A stretch of DNA of 10,046 nt from Phoronis pallida (Eukaryota; Phoronida; Phoronidae): assembly GCA_028565715.1 (NCBI GenBank), contig JAOXYC010255231.1, forward strand, positions 1 to 10,046, read 5' to 3'. A program made the translations under genes and the position numbers. The notes under the pieces are model-generated. The model did not search any database. It had not been told where the DNA came from and worked only from the letters and a program-made list of their open reading frames with translations. Below, piece by piece: positions 1 through 7,470 of the stretch (position 1 is the first letter of the stretch; every line of letters starts with the position of its first letter).

Positions 1-155
1 GTAAGTAATGAACGGAGAATTTAGGACCATCACATCAACGTAAGTAATGAACGGAGAATTTAGGACCATCACATCAACGTAAGTAATGAATGGAGAATTT
101 AGGACCATCACATCAACGTAAGTAATGAACGAGAATTTAGGACCATCATATCAAC
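1..155 (+). repeat. 39-bp tandem repeat carrying RAB35 exon end and splice donor
   Basis: Four head-to-tail copies start at 1, 40, 79 and 118. Copies 1 to 3 are 39 bp; copy 4 is 38 bp and carries a deletion and a C-to-T change. Each unit opens with GTAAGTAATG, a consensus 5' splice donor. Each closes with TTT AGG ACC ATC ACA TCA AC, which reads F-R-T-I-T-S-T with the last codon cut after two bases. These are the residues immediately before the Y-Y-R-G that opens the next RAB35 exon, and the phase (2) agrees with the acceptor at 1537. The array is therefore a local tandem duplication of an exon-intron junction. The stretch before TTT does not keep a clean Q-E-R-F reading, so the working exon probably lies before base 1. 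The array may continue to the left. Confidence 0.93.
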
Positions 156-1067
156 CTGATTTCTCCAAAGTCGTTGTTAGCTACGAAATTCAATGGTGAT
201 GATGTCACAAATTTCTAAAAGGATTTTGGCATGAAAACCGTGTCAGTTTAAAGCCAATCTTAGGTTTTTATATATCATAATTAAAACATTTCTGACCACC
301 CTAAAGAGCATCAATAAATATTCGTATTCATTGTTCTGCTCTAAATGCAAACACTACAGATTCATGTTATTTATGTTTGAGTGTGTCTTATTACACAAAG
401 TACCTGGTATATCCATGCTACTGAATATAGCTCTTTAAAGTGGTTATTGGAGAAGGCACTTGAGTGATGGAAGATTTTCACCATATTTTTCCTGATAGTA
501 AGAGGTTTTGATACCCTATTCATTATTTTTGTTACAAACACATTGATTGCAACTTAGTGAAGTAAATAAATTTTGAAAAGACAGAAAAATTGAGAATCTG
601 ACCATACATTTATTTGTATTAGTGAAGTAAACTTATTTTTGAATTTTCATACATTATAATTAGGTTCATTAATGCTATAAAGATCTGTTTAAAAATAACC
701 AGCTCACAACATATAAAATCTAAGTCCAAATGGCACATGTTGATTAAAAATACTACACAAGTTTTCATTTTTCCGTATTAAACAATGATTTTTTTGACTC
801 TGTAGTATAATAAAAAACTGAAATGCTACTTTAACATAAAGAAGGAAGTAAAGAAAACAGTAAATTCTTTCTGGCAATTTGTTAGTTCAGGAAACAGGGA
901 GTGTAATATCAGTTGCAATCATGTATGCTGAAGTTTGTCAAATGCTTGTTTAAATGGGAGCTTTTTTTTTTTTTAATTGCTTTTATAACATTATTTGTCT
1001 TTTTGCCATTCAGTCAGTGTTGTATTTTAAAGTTTTCATTGTAAAGCGTAGCAATATATTTGATGCT

Positions 1068-1096
1068 GCGCTATATAAGCTTTTTTATAATAATAA

Positions 1097-1161
<65 letters not shown>

Positions 1162-1171
1162 TAATAATAAA
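1068..1171 (+). repeat. (TAA)n microsatellite with SINE-like tail in front
   Basis: About 80 bases of almost pure TAA triplets run from 1087 to 1171, with one TGA interruption near 1159. Just upstream is GCGCTATATAA (1068-1078), a string often seen at the 3' tail of tRNA-derived SINEs before a short A/T repeat. A body with A and B boxes is not evident upstream, so the SINE reading is only an inference. The long poly-isoleucine reading frame across this tract is an artefact. Confidence 0.8.
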
Positions 1172-1537
1172 GAGCTCCCATATCATGTTGAGCATTCTCT
1201 CATGCACTACACTTCTCATTATTTTGTACAATGTTGTGCACTATTTTTGTAATGATTCTTTGATTTATGAAAATTTGTGAAATTCTTGATGTGAAACCAG
1301 GTCTATAATGCTTATAATGGCAGAGTTTCCGTGAAACACGAATTCTACCAATGCTTTGGAATTTGACATGTCTCTTGTGTAGCATATTTCTACCATTTCT
1401 TTGCCATTGAAAGACCTTGATTTCAAGAATTGTATAATAATATTTGGAAAAGATTTCTTGGAAAATGAATCAATACAGACTGCACTGTATATTGCTATAA
1501 GTGCCAATGTTTAACTTCTGTTTTTTTACTAATGCAG

Positions 1538-1662
1538 GTATTACCGAGGCACACATGGTGTTATCGTCGTATATGATGTGACTAGTGGAGAATCATTTGC
1601 CAATGTGAAAAGGTGGCTGGGCGAGATTGACCAAAACTGCGATGTTGTTAATAGAATATTGG
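1538..1662 (+). CDS. RAB35: RAB35 small GTPase, internal exon (residues 77-117)
   Basis: This exon encodes the part of the Rab G domain after switch II. The first base completes split codon T76, then comes [20 protein letters not shown], followed by [13 protein letters not shown]. The G-T-H-G after YYRG distinguishes RAB35 from RAB1 and RAB8, and human RAB35 differs here at only a few positions. Boundaries: acceptor AATGCAG at 1531-1537, donor GTAAGA at 1663, phase 2 in and phase 1 out; the last base (1662) starts the codon for V118. In the known family, RAB35 is a prenylated GTPase of the plasma membrane and endosomes that controls endocytic recycling, cytokinesis and actin-linked membrane traffic. 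The segment contributes the RabF5 motif (YYRG), strand beta-4 and helix alpha-3. No frameshift or stop is present. Orthology is very secure; the gene's upstream half is outside the window. Confidence 0.97.
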
Positions 1663-1691
1663 GTAAGAAGAGTAGTGTGTGCGGCGAGAAT

Positions 1692-1982
1692 GGTATTTTC
1701 TCGCCATTTTGGGACACCCGTCAAATTTGGACACTATTTTTTTGGTACTCCCAAAATTGGGACAATATTCAAACTTTGTGAATATTGTGTTCACCATTTT
1801 GGGACAAGCTCAAATTTTCATTGACTTTTAACTGTGCCAAAAAAGTGACCACCTTCCAGAAATATCTTGAAGATTCAACAAATTGGGACACCCTGAAAAG
1901 GGTTTCCCGCGATTGTGGGACAAGGAGTCAAATTTCCAAAAATAATAAATTTAAAGGTGTCCCAAAATGGTGAGAAAATTCC
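1692..1982. mobile_element. MITE-like element with 27-bp terminal inverted repeats
   Basis: The left end (1692-1718) and the reverse complement of the right end (1956-1982) agree at 25 of 27 positions, sharing the core CCATTTTGGGACACC. Inside, GGGACA recurs in direct orientation at 1711, 1759, 1801, 1885 and 1917, usually followed by a CAAATTT-like block. No reading frame of transposase size is present, so the element would be non-autonomous. I could not find a clear target-site duplication, so the superfamily is unassigned and the exact ends may be off by a few bases. Confidence 0.75.
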
Positions 1983-2287
1983 GTATAAACTGTGGAAATT
2001 CTTTCACAACCTTTTGTTCAAATATACACCAAGTTCTATGTCCTTGAGTTAATTGTTCCTGCATCTTGAACTTTATCTAAAATAACACAGCAACCTTTTT
2101 GAATTTTGTATTTTACTGGTGATTTGACAGAAATTGAGATGGCTTGACAATTCAATTTCGGGGATAACGTTTTGTTTATTGTTATTTTTAGGACAATTTT
2201 TATTATAAAAAAATCAGTGCCTTTGGATTTAATACAATCTTACTTGTGATCTGAGGTTGAACCTTAACTGTTGAACTGGGTTGTAGT

Positions 2288-2327
2288 GATAACTCATCGA
2301 TAACATCATTGATAAGTATAGAGATAA
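2288..2327 (+). promoter_or_regulatory. Cluster of four GATAA sites at 11-12-bp spacing
   Basis: GATAA occurs at 2288, 2299, 2311 and 2323, all on the + strand, with spacings of 11, 12 and 12 bases. Each fits the GATA-factor core (GATAR). The even, nearly helical spacing is unusual for chance, although GATAA is common in AT-rich DNA. An intronic enhancer is an inference. Confidence 0.3.
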
Positions 2328-2700
2328 GATGACATGGCAATTGTCCCCATTGTATTCTATTCACTCTGTTGTAAGGTTTAAGGAAATGAGCAACATGTTC
2401 TTGTCTACAATCAGTATATCATTTACAACTATTGGTAAACACACGCAGTAGATTTTCCTTAAGGCAGCATTCATTAAAACTATTTAGAAACAAATCCGTT
2501 GTTAATTCACCTACTAGCCCCCTACTAGTAGTAATTCCGTCTCTGAGCCGTAGTATGGCTCATACAGCAGGATGCTGAGAGTTGTGAATCTCCCCTTGGA
2601 CAGAACGTCAGGCCATCTTAGGAAACTGTACCTGAACATACGTATTTGAAATGTAATTATGTGCAAGACCTCTAAGTGGTAACCTCCACTATGGTTTGTA

Positions 2701-2962
2701 CGGCTGAAACAATACACAACATTTTCGGTAGGATATGGTATCGGTACACAGGGTTTCGGCAGGGTACAGATTCGGTACAAATTACAAACCAAGATTAAGA
2801 AAAACACCAACAGTTTCTTAACAAACTTCTCATCAAATCGTGCTGTAGAGTACATCATGTAGACCATCATTTGTTGCTAAAGTACAGGTCTTTGTACCGT
2901 ACCGTACTGATCTGAAGATCTGGTTCGGTGCGGTAATGTTCTGAGTACGTTTCAGCCCTAAA
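2701..2962. mobile_element. hAT-like MITE with CGGTAC-rich interior
   Basis: GGCTGAAAC at 2702-2710 is matched by its exact reverse complement at 2949-2957, and similarity continues inward (ATACACAACATT against GTACTCAGAACATT). The interior is full of GGTAC and CGGTAC blocks, some inverted. Flanks GGTTTGTA (2693-2700) and GGTTTGAC (2963-2970) could be a decayed 8-bp target duplication (6 of 8), the length typical of hAT elements. There is no transposase frame. Ends and family are tentative. Confidence 0.5.
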
Positions 2963-3051
2963 GGTTTGACTATTCTACAGTCTTGTATTTTACCTGCCAC
3001 ATTATAAGAATACTCTTTTGTAGAATAACAAGAAATGAATTGTGATTTCAG

Positions 3052-3176
3052 TTGGTAACAAGGATGATGATCCACAAACAAAAGTTGTGTTAACAGAAGA
3101 CGCACGAAGATTTGCTGATCAGATGGGCATCGAATTGTTTGAGACGAGTGCAAAAGATAATAAGAATGTGGAAGAG
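3052..3176 (+). CDS. RAB35: RAB35 small GTPase, G4/G5 exon (residues 118-159)
   Basis: The exon supplies the guanine-specificity parts of the GTPase. After the two bases that finish V118 it reads G-N-K-D-D-D-P, where N120, K121 and D123 form the G4 motif (NKxD). It continues to M-G-I-E-L-F-E-T-S-A-K, where S-A-K (150-152) is the G5 motif contacting the guanine base. It ends N-V-E-E exactly on a codon boundary. Acceptor: GATTTCAG ending at 3051. Donor: GTAAAC at 3177. Phase is 1 in and 0 out. The length (125 bp) and lack of gaps match human RAB35 codon for codon, with substitutions mainly in the P-Q-T-K-V-V-L-T-E-D loop and helix. All nucleotide-contacting residues in this exon are kept, which argues for a functional gene. 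Confidence 0.97.
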
Positions 3177-3789
3177 GTAAACTTATTTGTTGATGTGTTT
3201 TAGTGTTAGATAAAAATTTGATAAATGAATTAAAATCGGAGAAAATCCTGCACTTTATTTCCGGTGTAGATAATAAAACAGTTTAAATACTAGCTTTCGA
3301 ACACACGTCCTCCTTCTTGCAAACAGGCTGTTGAATTTTACTGACCATTCTACATTCTTTAATCGTCCTTCGTCAAGTGTAAACAAATATAAAAACACTG
3401 TTATAAAAAGGCCGATCGCCAGCGTTAAAACAATGAAATACATGTAAATGTCACTCCTGTGCTGACGTGATATAAAAACGATATAAAATCCAAAGCTTTC
3501 GAATGTTTATTCTTCTTCAATGATATGATATTTTAGAAACGAGGCAAATGGAGTAGCAAATAGAATGAACCGTGTACAGTAGCCCGCGAAAAATGAATGA
3601 AATGATTAACATATCAACAAACAATAGAGAACACTAAACGGTATAGGGTTGAATACTGAATAGATTATATAATGGCAATATATATGTGTGGAATGTAAAC
3701 AAATCGTAGTAAAAATTTTACTATAATGTTACAACATTAATCTATATATTAAAAAGATATTTTTATTCGTCCACTTGTGGTCTCATATT

Positions 3790-4336
3790 GTAGGCAGCCT
3801 GTTGGTCGGTTGGTCGGTCGGTCCGTTCAACTTTGCTTGTTCGCACTTTTTCTCAAAACTGGCTCAACGGATTTTGACGAAACTTGGCATATATGTCCCT
3901 TAGGTCAATGCCCCGTCACCAGTCGCTTTTCGGGTCGTCACGTCTACCCTAACTCCCCCTAGTGGCAGAATTAGTTCGGTAATTGACAATTGCTTGTTCA
4001 CACATTTTCTCGAAAACCGCTCAACCGATTTTGACGAAACTTGGCTCACATGTTCCTTGGGTGATTGCGCTGGCATCAGTTGCTGTTCGGGTCGTCACGT
4101 CTACCATAACTCCCCTTGTGGGCAGAATTAGTTCAGAAATCGACAACAGCGGCGTGTTCACATTTTTCTTTGAAAACCGCTTTACAGATTTTGATAAAAC
4201 TTGGCATGCACATACCTGTGTCAGAACCACTTGCTCTCTGGATCATCACATCTCTCCCTGGTGGCAGATTTAGTTTGGAAATCAACAATTGTTTGTTCGA
4301 CCTTTTTTTTCATCGATTTCATAAACATGGCGTTGC
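3790..4336 (+). repeat. ~158-bp tandem repeat, three copies plus a partial fourth
   Basis: Landmark TTGCTTGTTC and its variants start at about 3833, 3990, 4149 and 4289, giving periods of 157, 159 and 140. Each full copy carries a CTCAACCGATTTTGACGAAA-like block, then TTCGGGTCGTCACGTCTACC or a variant, then a GGCAGAATTAGTT-like block. Copies 1 and 2 are closest; copy 3 is diverged and shortened, and copy 4 stops after CATCGATTTCATAAACATGG. Open frames in this area arise because the period does not fix a stop; they are not genes. I cannot name the family. Confidence 0.88.
3802..3824 (+). repeat. GGTC/GGTT microsatellite
   Basis: TTGGTCGGTTGGTCGGTCGG is a short tetranucleotide run at the left edge of the 158-bp array. 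It is absent from the later copies, so it expanded in this copy only. Confidence 0.8.
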
Positions 4337-4648
4337 ACTTGCCGTGGACGCATTTGTTTAGCGTAGGTATTTTTCATATCACATGCATTACTTGCAAACA
4401 CACTTACTTATTAATAAGTGCAGTCACAGATGAATGTAATTCCAGTATTAGATGACCCTTAATATATATTTACACTTAAGTATTTTTGTGGTAGGCTATG
4501 ATAATGTAGATGATAATAGTAACAGTGTCATTTTATCATTACTGTCTCGGCAACTTTAACCATTCAAACATTTTTTTGATAAAAGGTGTTGGATAATAAA
4601 TATAGTGAACAAGAATTGTGTTATTTGGACTTATGTTCTTATTTCCAG

Positions 4649-4786
4649 ATGTTTACCGCCATTACAAGGCTCGTTTTACAGACGAAAAAAGAACAACAAA
4701 CAAAAGCAGCAGCCAGTTCAAACGATGTAATAAAAATTGACAGTAAAAGAGGGGGTAGTAAATCCGGCAAGAAAAAGTGTTGTTAA
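4649..4786 (+). CDS. RAB35: RAB35 small GTPase, last coding exon (C-terminus with CC prenylation site)
   Basis: The exon encodes 45 residues and the TAA stop. It begins M-F-T-A-I-T-R-L-V-L, the last G-domain helix (human M-F-N-C-I-T-E-L-V-L). This is followed by the variable tail: Q-T-K-K-E-Q-Q-T-K, A-A-A-S-S-N-D-V-I-K-I and the polybasic S-K-R-G-G-S-K-S-G-K-K-K, ending in C-C. The terminal Cys-Cys is the Rab geranylgeranylation site. The Lys/Arg-rich stretch before it is the known RAB35 feature that favours binding to acidic plasma-membrane lipids. The N-D-V-[VI]-K core is shared with human RAB35, while the human poly-Gln stretch is reduced. By this numbering the whole protein would be about 204 residues, against 201 in human. 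The ATG is internal, not a start. Acceptor TTTCCAG ends at 4648. Confidence 0.97.
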   Translation: MFTAITRLVLQTKKEQQTKAAASSNDVIKIDSKRGGSKSGKKKCC

Positions 4787-4997
4787 CGTAACAGAAGAAT
4801 CTGTTTGCTCACCAATCTTTTGTAAGAAACCTTTGGCATATCTTATGGTGTTATTAACAAAACTTCTTTTTGTTCTGAGGTTTTGTGAAAGAATTTTGAG
4901 AAGAATCATTGGTTCAAGTTCCATTGTATTAGAAAATTGAGGATCAGGATTTTGTTGATAAATATTTCTTAATGGTTTATTTCTCATAAGATTGTGT

Positions 4998-5005
4998 TGT
5001 ATATA
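4998..5005 (+). promoter_or_regulatory. Pumilio-type site (TGTATATA) in 3' UTR
   Basis: It matches the PUF-protein consensus UGUANAUA on the sense strand of the RAB35 3' UTR. It is one of four in this UTR. Confidence 0.35.
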
Positions 5006-5339
5006 ATAATGTTGATCCTGAATTTTCTATTACGATATGACCAAAAACAAATATATTATTTATAAACAGTGTCAGAGCATCTTTTGATTTAAAAACGTCC
5101 AATTCAATAGCTCAGAAGGGGATTTGTGTTCTTCCATTAGGAGTTCAGGCTCCCAGAAAATCTGGTGTGTAATTGAGTTATTTAGCTCTCGGTGGACAAT
5201 CCAAGTTACCATCCGGTTAATTCTGCATTAATTCAAACTAACCCTGGCTGTGCAAACATGTTCAATTACTTTGTGAAATATCTAAGGTATATTTATGTTA
5301 AACCATTACTTCTGTAGTACAAAAATCTCAAATGTTCAA

Positions 5340-5682
5340 TTTAAAGATACTGTCCCTGCGTTGGTCCCAATCTGGCGTCAAATCACAAATCAACTAGAAA
5401 TGTTGTATATGAGTCCTTTGTTGAAGATAACTTACATCTGAGTCAAAAAAATCTGCAATGGGGTGATTTGAGAGCTTCTGTGTCTGATTTTAACCTACCC
5501 TTAAGAGTAGGTTTGACTTTTTATCGAATAAAAAGCTCTCAAATCACCCCTTACAGATTTTTAATTTTTTTTTTACTCAGATGCAAGCTAGTTATGTTCA
5601 TCAAAGGACTCATACACAAAATTTCTAGTTGATTTGAATTTTGACGCCAGATCGGGACCAACGCAGAGACAGTATCTTTAAA
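5340..5682. repeat. 343-bp foldback (long inverted repeat) in the 3' UTR
   Basis: The arms start with TTTAAAGATACTGTC and end with its inverse (GACAGTATCTTTAAA), and pair for most of about 150 bases each. Shared blocks include TGCGTTGGTCCC, TCTGGCGTCAAA, AAATCAACTAGAAAT, ATGAGTCCTTTG and GGGGTGATTTGAGAGCT. I estimate nearly 90% identity by eye, with a 4-nt indel and a few A-run length changes. The centre is itself a palindrome (5492-5513, AACCTAC...GTAGGTT). TTAA lies at both outer edges (5341 and 5678), which could be a piggyBac-style target duplication or simply part of the palindrome. It has no coding capacity. It is best read as a foldback MITE that now sits in the RAB35 transcript. Confidence 0.92.
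5527..5532 (+). terminator. Possible proximal poly(A) signal inside the foldback
   Basis: AATAAA lies near the tip of the foldback and is followed by a T-rich tract at 5559-5576, the usual layout of a poly(A) site. Use would give a UTR of about 0.8 kb that lacks the right arm. Confidence 0.35.
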
Positions 5683-6043
5683 CAGCTCTATTGCAATAAG
5701 TTTGAATTCCAGAACATTGGACTATCTTAAGTTTTGTTTGGTGTAATGTTGCCATTTGTGTGGGTTGGTTTGTTTGAAATGTTGACATTTAAAATGTACA
5801 TGATCATGTCTAGTAATTGTATGTTAAGAGAACTTCAATAATATTTCTTGGAAAGAAATGACAAGTGTATTGTAAGCCAACTTGGATAGTATAATCACTT
5901 GTAATTTAATTGAGTGCCTTTTCATAAGTTTAAGTTAAAGATGCCATGTTTTCAACTTATTCTTCCTGATTTTTGTACAATTTTTTTTTGCAAAAACTTA
6001 TTTTAAGTTTGCCCCCAATACTAGAAGTTGAATACTAATGTGC

Positions 6044-6065
6044 TGTAAATATTTGCTTGTACATA
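6044..6065 (+). promoter_or_regulatory. Paired Pumilio-type sites (TGTAAATA and TGTACATA)
   Basis: TGTAAATA at 6044-6051 and TGTACATA at 6058-6065 both fit the PUF consensus and start 14 bases apart. Such close pairing is known to help PUF-protein binding in other animals. Function here is inferred only. Confidence 0.4.
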
Positions 6066-6417
6066 CAAAATAGTACCAAAACAATACCCCTGATTTTCAG
6101 AAGTTCATTAATAGTCCAACATTGACCATGTCAACCTGCATGTAACACTACTACTCCCTCTATTGGTCACTTATAAGATCCTGTGACAGCCTCAAATTCA
6201 AGCATTTAAGTTCCAATTTGTCCCTAAATTTAAGTACAGCTCTGTATTTGGAGTATTACATTCCCTTCGGGTAATGTGAGAGAATGAGGCTTTTACTTTC
6301 CACCCTTTGTTCCTATTTCATTTCTTAAGATTTGATAGTGTTGACATTGATGAGTATGTCGATCTTCAAAGGACATCATTCTGTTTTGTAATACTTTTGT
6401 TGATATGATGATTGCCT

Positions 6418-6425
6418 TGTATATA
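6418..6425 (+). promoter_or_regulatory. Pumilio-type site (TGTATATA) in 3' UTR
   Basis: This is the fourth match to UGUANAUA on the sense strand of the RAB35 3' UTR. Confidence 0.35.
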
Positions 6426-7056
6426 ATACTATATGGCTACCAAAAACCTTGTTTCACTTGGTTATGTCCTAAAAATATAATGATTTTTTTCTTTGAAAAT
6501 TAATAAGAAACACACATTTTGTGCATAATAGGCAGTACGGTATACTTTCAAATTTGTTTCCCAATCGTTTCTACGCAATGATAATTGTTGACAAATTTCA
6601 AGGAAACATTTTAATTTCGTTTTTCTTTTGATAAGACATTTGTTAAAATCTTGACTAGCTGGTCTGGTTACTGGGAATTATATTGAAAATCATGCCATGA
6701 ACTTGTATGAATGTGTTCATGATTATGCTTACCAGGTCATACAAGAGGCCAAGTTGATTTGAAACATAGTCAAACAGACCAATAACTAAAAAATTCTCTC
6801 TCACCCTGGTTCAAATCAAAGTGCTTTTTGACTGATTTGTCAGGCAATCTTTTTACAATGGGTTGACTTTTTGTATTACTGTAATTGTCTTCCCTTTTCT
6901 TGCCATAAATCCATCATAATGTGTTTGTTAGAATATGGCGACTTAGAGTCAACACTGGAAACATGTGTATACTAAGCACTCATCTTTGTAACATGGGGTT
7001 CGTAGGTAGTATATTATATAAATATATTGTATATGCTTTGTAATGATTGTCTTAAA

Positions 7057-7062
7057 AATAAA
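7057..7062 (+). terminator. RAB35: Main poly(A) signal of RAB35 (AATAAA)
   Basis: A canonical AATAAA is followed within 10-50 bases by T-rich sequence (CTTTTAGC, GGTTTTTCTTCAG, TTTTTTATTTT). Cleavage is expected around 7075-7085. It is the last canonical signal before the repeat region begins. Confidence 0.65.
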
Positions 7063-7085
7063 TGAACTATCTTTTAGCTCGGTTT

Positions 7086-7470
7086 TTCTTCAGTTTTTTA
7101 TTTTAAAAAATTCATTCTGATGTGGTGTATTTCTTATGATATATTGTATGAAAACGAGTTCGATCAGCTTCGCACCTATTTCTGTGCTATTTATTCATAG
7201 TATACGTTCAAAAACAACAACGTTTTTCAGTTGCGACATGTTTCGGTGTATACGTCCACCATTTTCAAGCTTTATTACAGAATGAACAACCCAGAGAAGG
7301 GTGCGTTTATTCAACGAAAAAATTCCAAAGACTGGATTGTTTATTGGACCTCGCACAATAGCGTTCACAAGTTGCGTATAGTTGCGTATGAAAATATTAG
7401 CAATACGTTCAACTTAAAACGCAACTTATTGGGTTTTAAGTTTGAAAAATACGAAACATGGGCACGTACA
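7086..7470. other. Spacer between RAB35 and the tRNA array, no firm gene
   Basis: The stretch contains a hammerhead-like hairpin on the - strand (7235-7268). A + strand open frame runs from 7231 to 7566 (111 codons, first ATG at 7282). It includes W-I-V-Y-W and F-E-K-Y-E-T-W, but I recognise no domain, and its last 30 or so codons read straight through a tRNA remnant. A decayed piece of a mobile element is more likely than a gene. Confidence 0.4.
7235..7268 (-). ncRNA. Hammerhead-like hairpin motif, degenerate
   Basis: On the - strand it reads TTGAAAA-T-GGTG, an 8-base loop, CACC-GAAA-CATGTC. This follows the hammerhead plan CUGANGA, stem II, GAA, short stem III (ACA/TGT) and a GUC cleavage triplet, as found in Penelope-like elements. 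Deviations: C3 is T and G8 is A, an extra T sits before stem II, and stem I is only about 2 bp. It is a look-alike or decayed copy and probably inactive. Confidence 0.25.

Larger units (their letters stand above)
1..1537 (+). other. RAB35: RAB35 intron (phase 2) between the off-window exon and 1538
   Basis: If the donor at base 1 is the one used, the intron runs from GTAAGT at 1 to AATGCAG ending at 1537, preceded by a T-rich tract. It contains the junction repeat (1-155) and an ATA/TAA microsatellite (1087-1171). Between 156 and 1086 and between 1172 and 1537 I see only AT-rich sequence with no coding, RNA or transposon signal. No earlier RAB35 exon (P-loop GDSGVGKS or WDTAGQ) is found in either part, so those exons lie before the window. 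The 5' boundary is uncertain because three more donors follow within 117 bases. Confidence 0.75.
1663..3051 (+). other. RAB35: RAB35 intron (phase 1)
   Basis: The intron opens with GTAAGA and closes with TGTGATTTCAG, and splits the V118 codon after its first base. It holds a 291-bp inverted-repeat element starting only 29 bases after the donor, a cluster of four GATAA sites near 2300, and a second inverted-repeat element at 2701-2962. The stretches 1983-2280 and 2330-2690 show no gene-like or repeat signal beyond AT-rich sequence. Minus-strand frames crossing 2514-3153 run through the transposon and the RAB35 exon and are not genes. Confidence 0.93.
3177..4648 (+). other. RAB35: RAB35 intron (phase 0)
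   Basis: The intron runs from GTAAAC to CTTATTTCCAG, a good pyrimidine-rich acceptor. Its main content is the ~158-bp tandem array at 3790-4336 with a short GGTC microsatellite in front. From 3240 to 3780 there is AT-rich sequence with two direct copies of AGCTTTCGAA (3292 and 3494, 202 bases apart), each followed by a TTCTTC-type block; this may be an old repeat. From 4337 to 4648 nothing stands out. Confidence 0.93.
4787..7085 (+). other. RAB35: RAB35 3' UTR, about 2.3 kb
   Basis: From the stop codon to just past AATAAA (7057-7062) there is no coding potential, no splice-bounded exon and no change in composition. The stretch is best read as one long 3' untranslated region. It contains a long foldback (5340-5682), an internal AATAAA (5527), and four UGUANAUA sites. 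Outside those, 4800-5330, 5690-6040 and 6070-7050 show only AT-rich sequence. The end point is inferred; cleavage is usually 10-30 bases after the signal. Confidence 0.7.

Noticed and set aside
1-155. CRISPR-like direct repeats
   Set aside because: The repeats are contiguous without spacers, and the genome is animal; the unit is explained by the RAB35 exon-intron junction.
554-631. 13-bp direct repeat TTAGTGAAGTAAA, 65 bases apart
   Set aside because: Flanking similarity is weak and AT-rich; it is not enough for a named element.
954-1181. 9-bp inverted repeat ATGGGAGCT / AGCTCCCAT flanking the microsatellite
   Set aside because: The pairing does not extend beyond nine bases and there is no target duplication, so chance is likely.
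954-1280. 108-codon + strand open frame with a long run of isoleucines
   Set aside because: It is produced by the TAA microsatellite read in the ATA/ATT frame and lies in a RAB35 intron.
2514-3153. Minus-strand open frames of 118 and 106 codons
   Set aside because: They run through a hAT-like MITE and antisense to a secure RAB35 exon, and show no domain.
3777-4455. Several + and - strand open frames of 60-96 codons
   Set aside because: They lie in the 158-bp tandem array and are by-products of its repeats.
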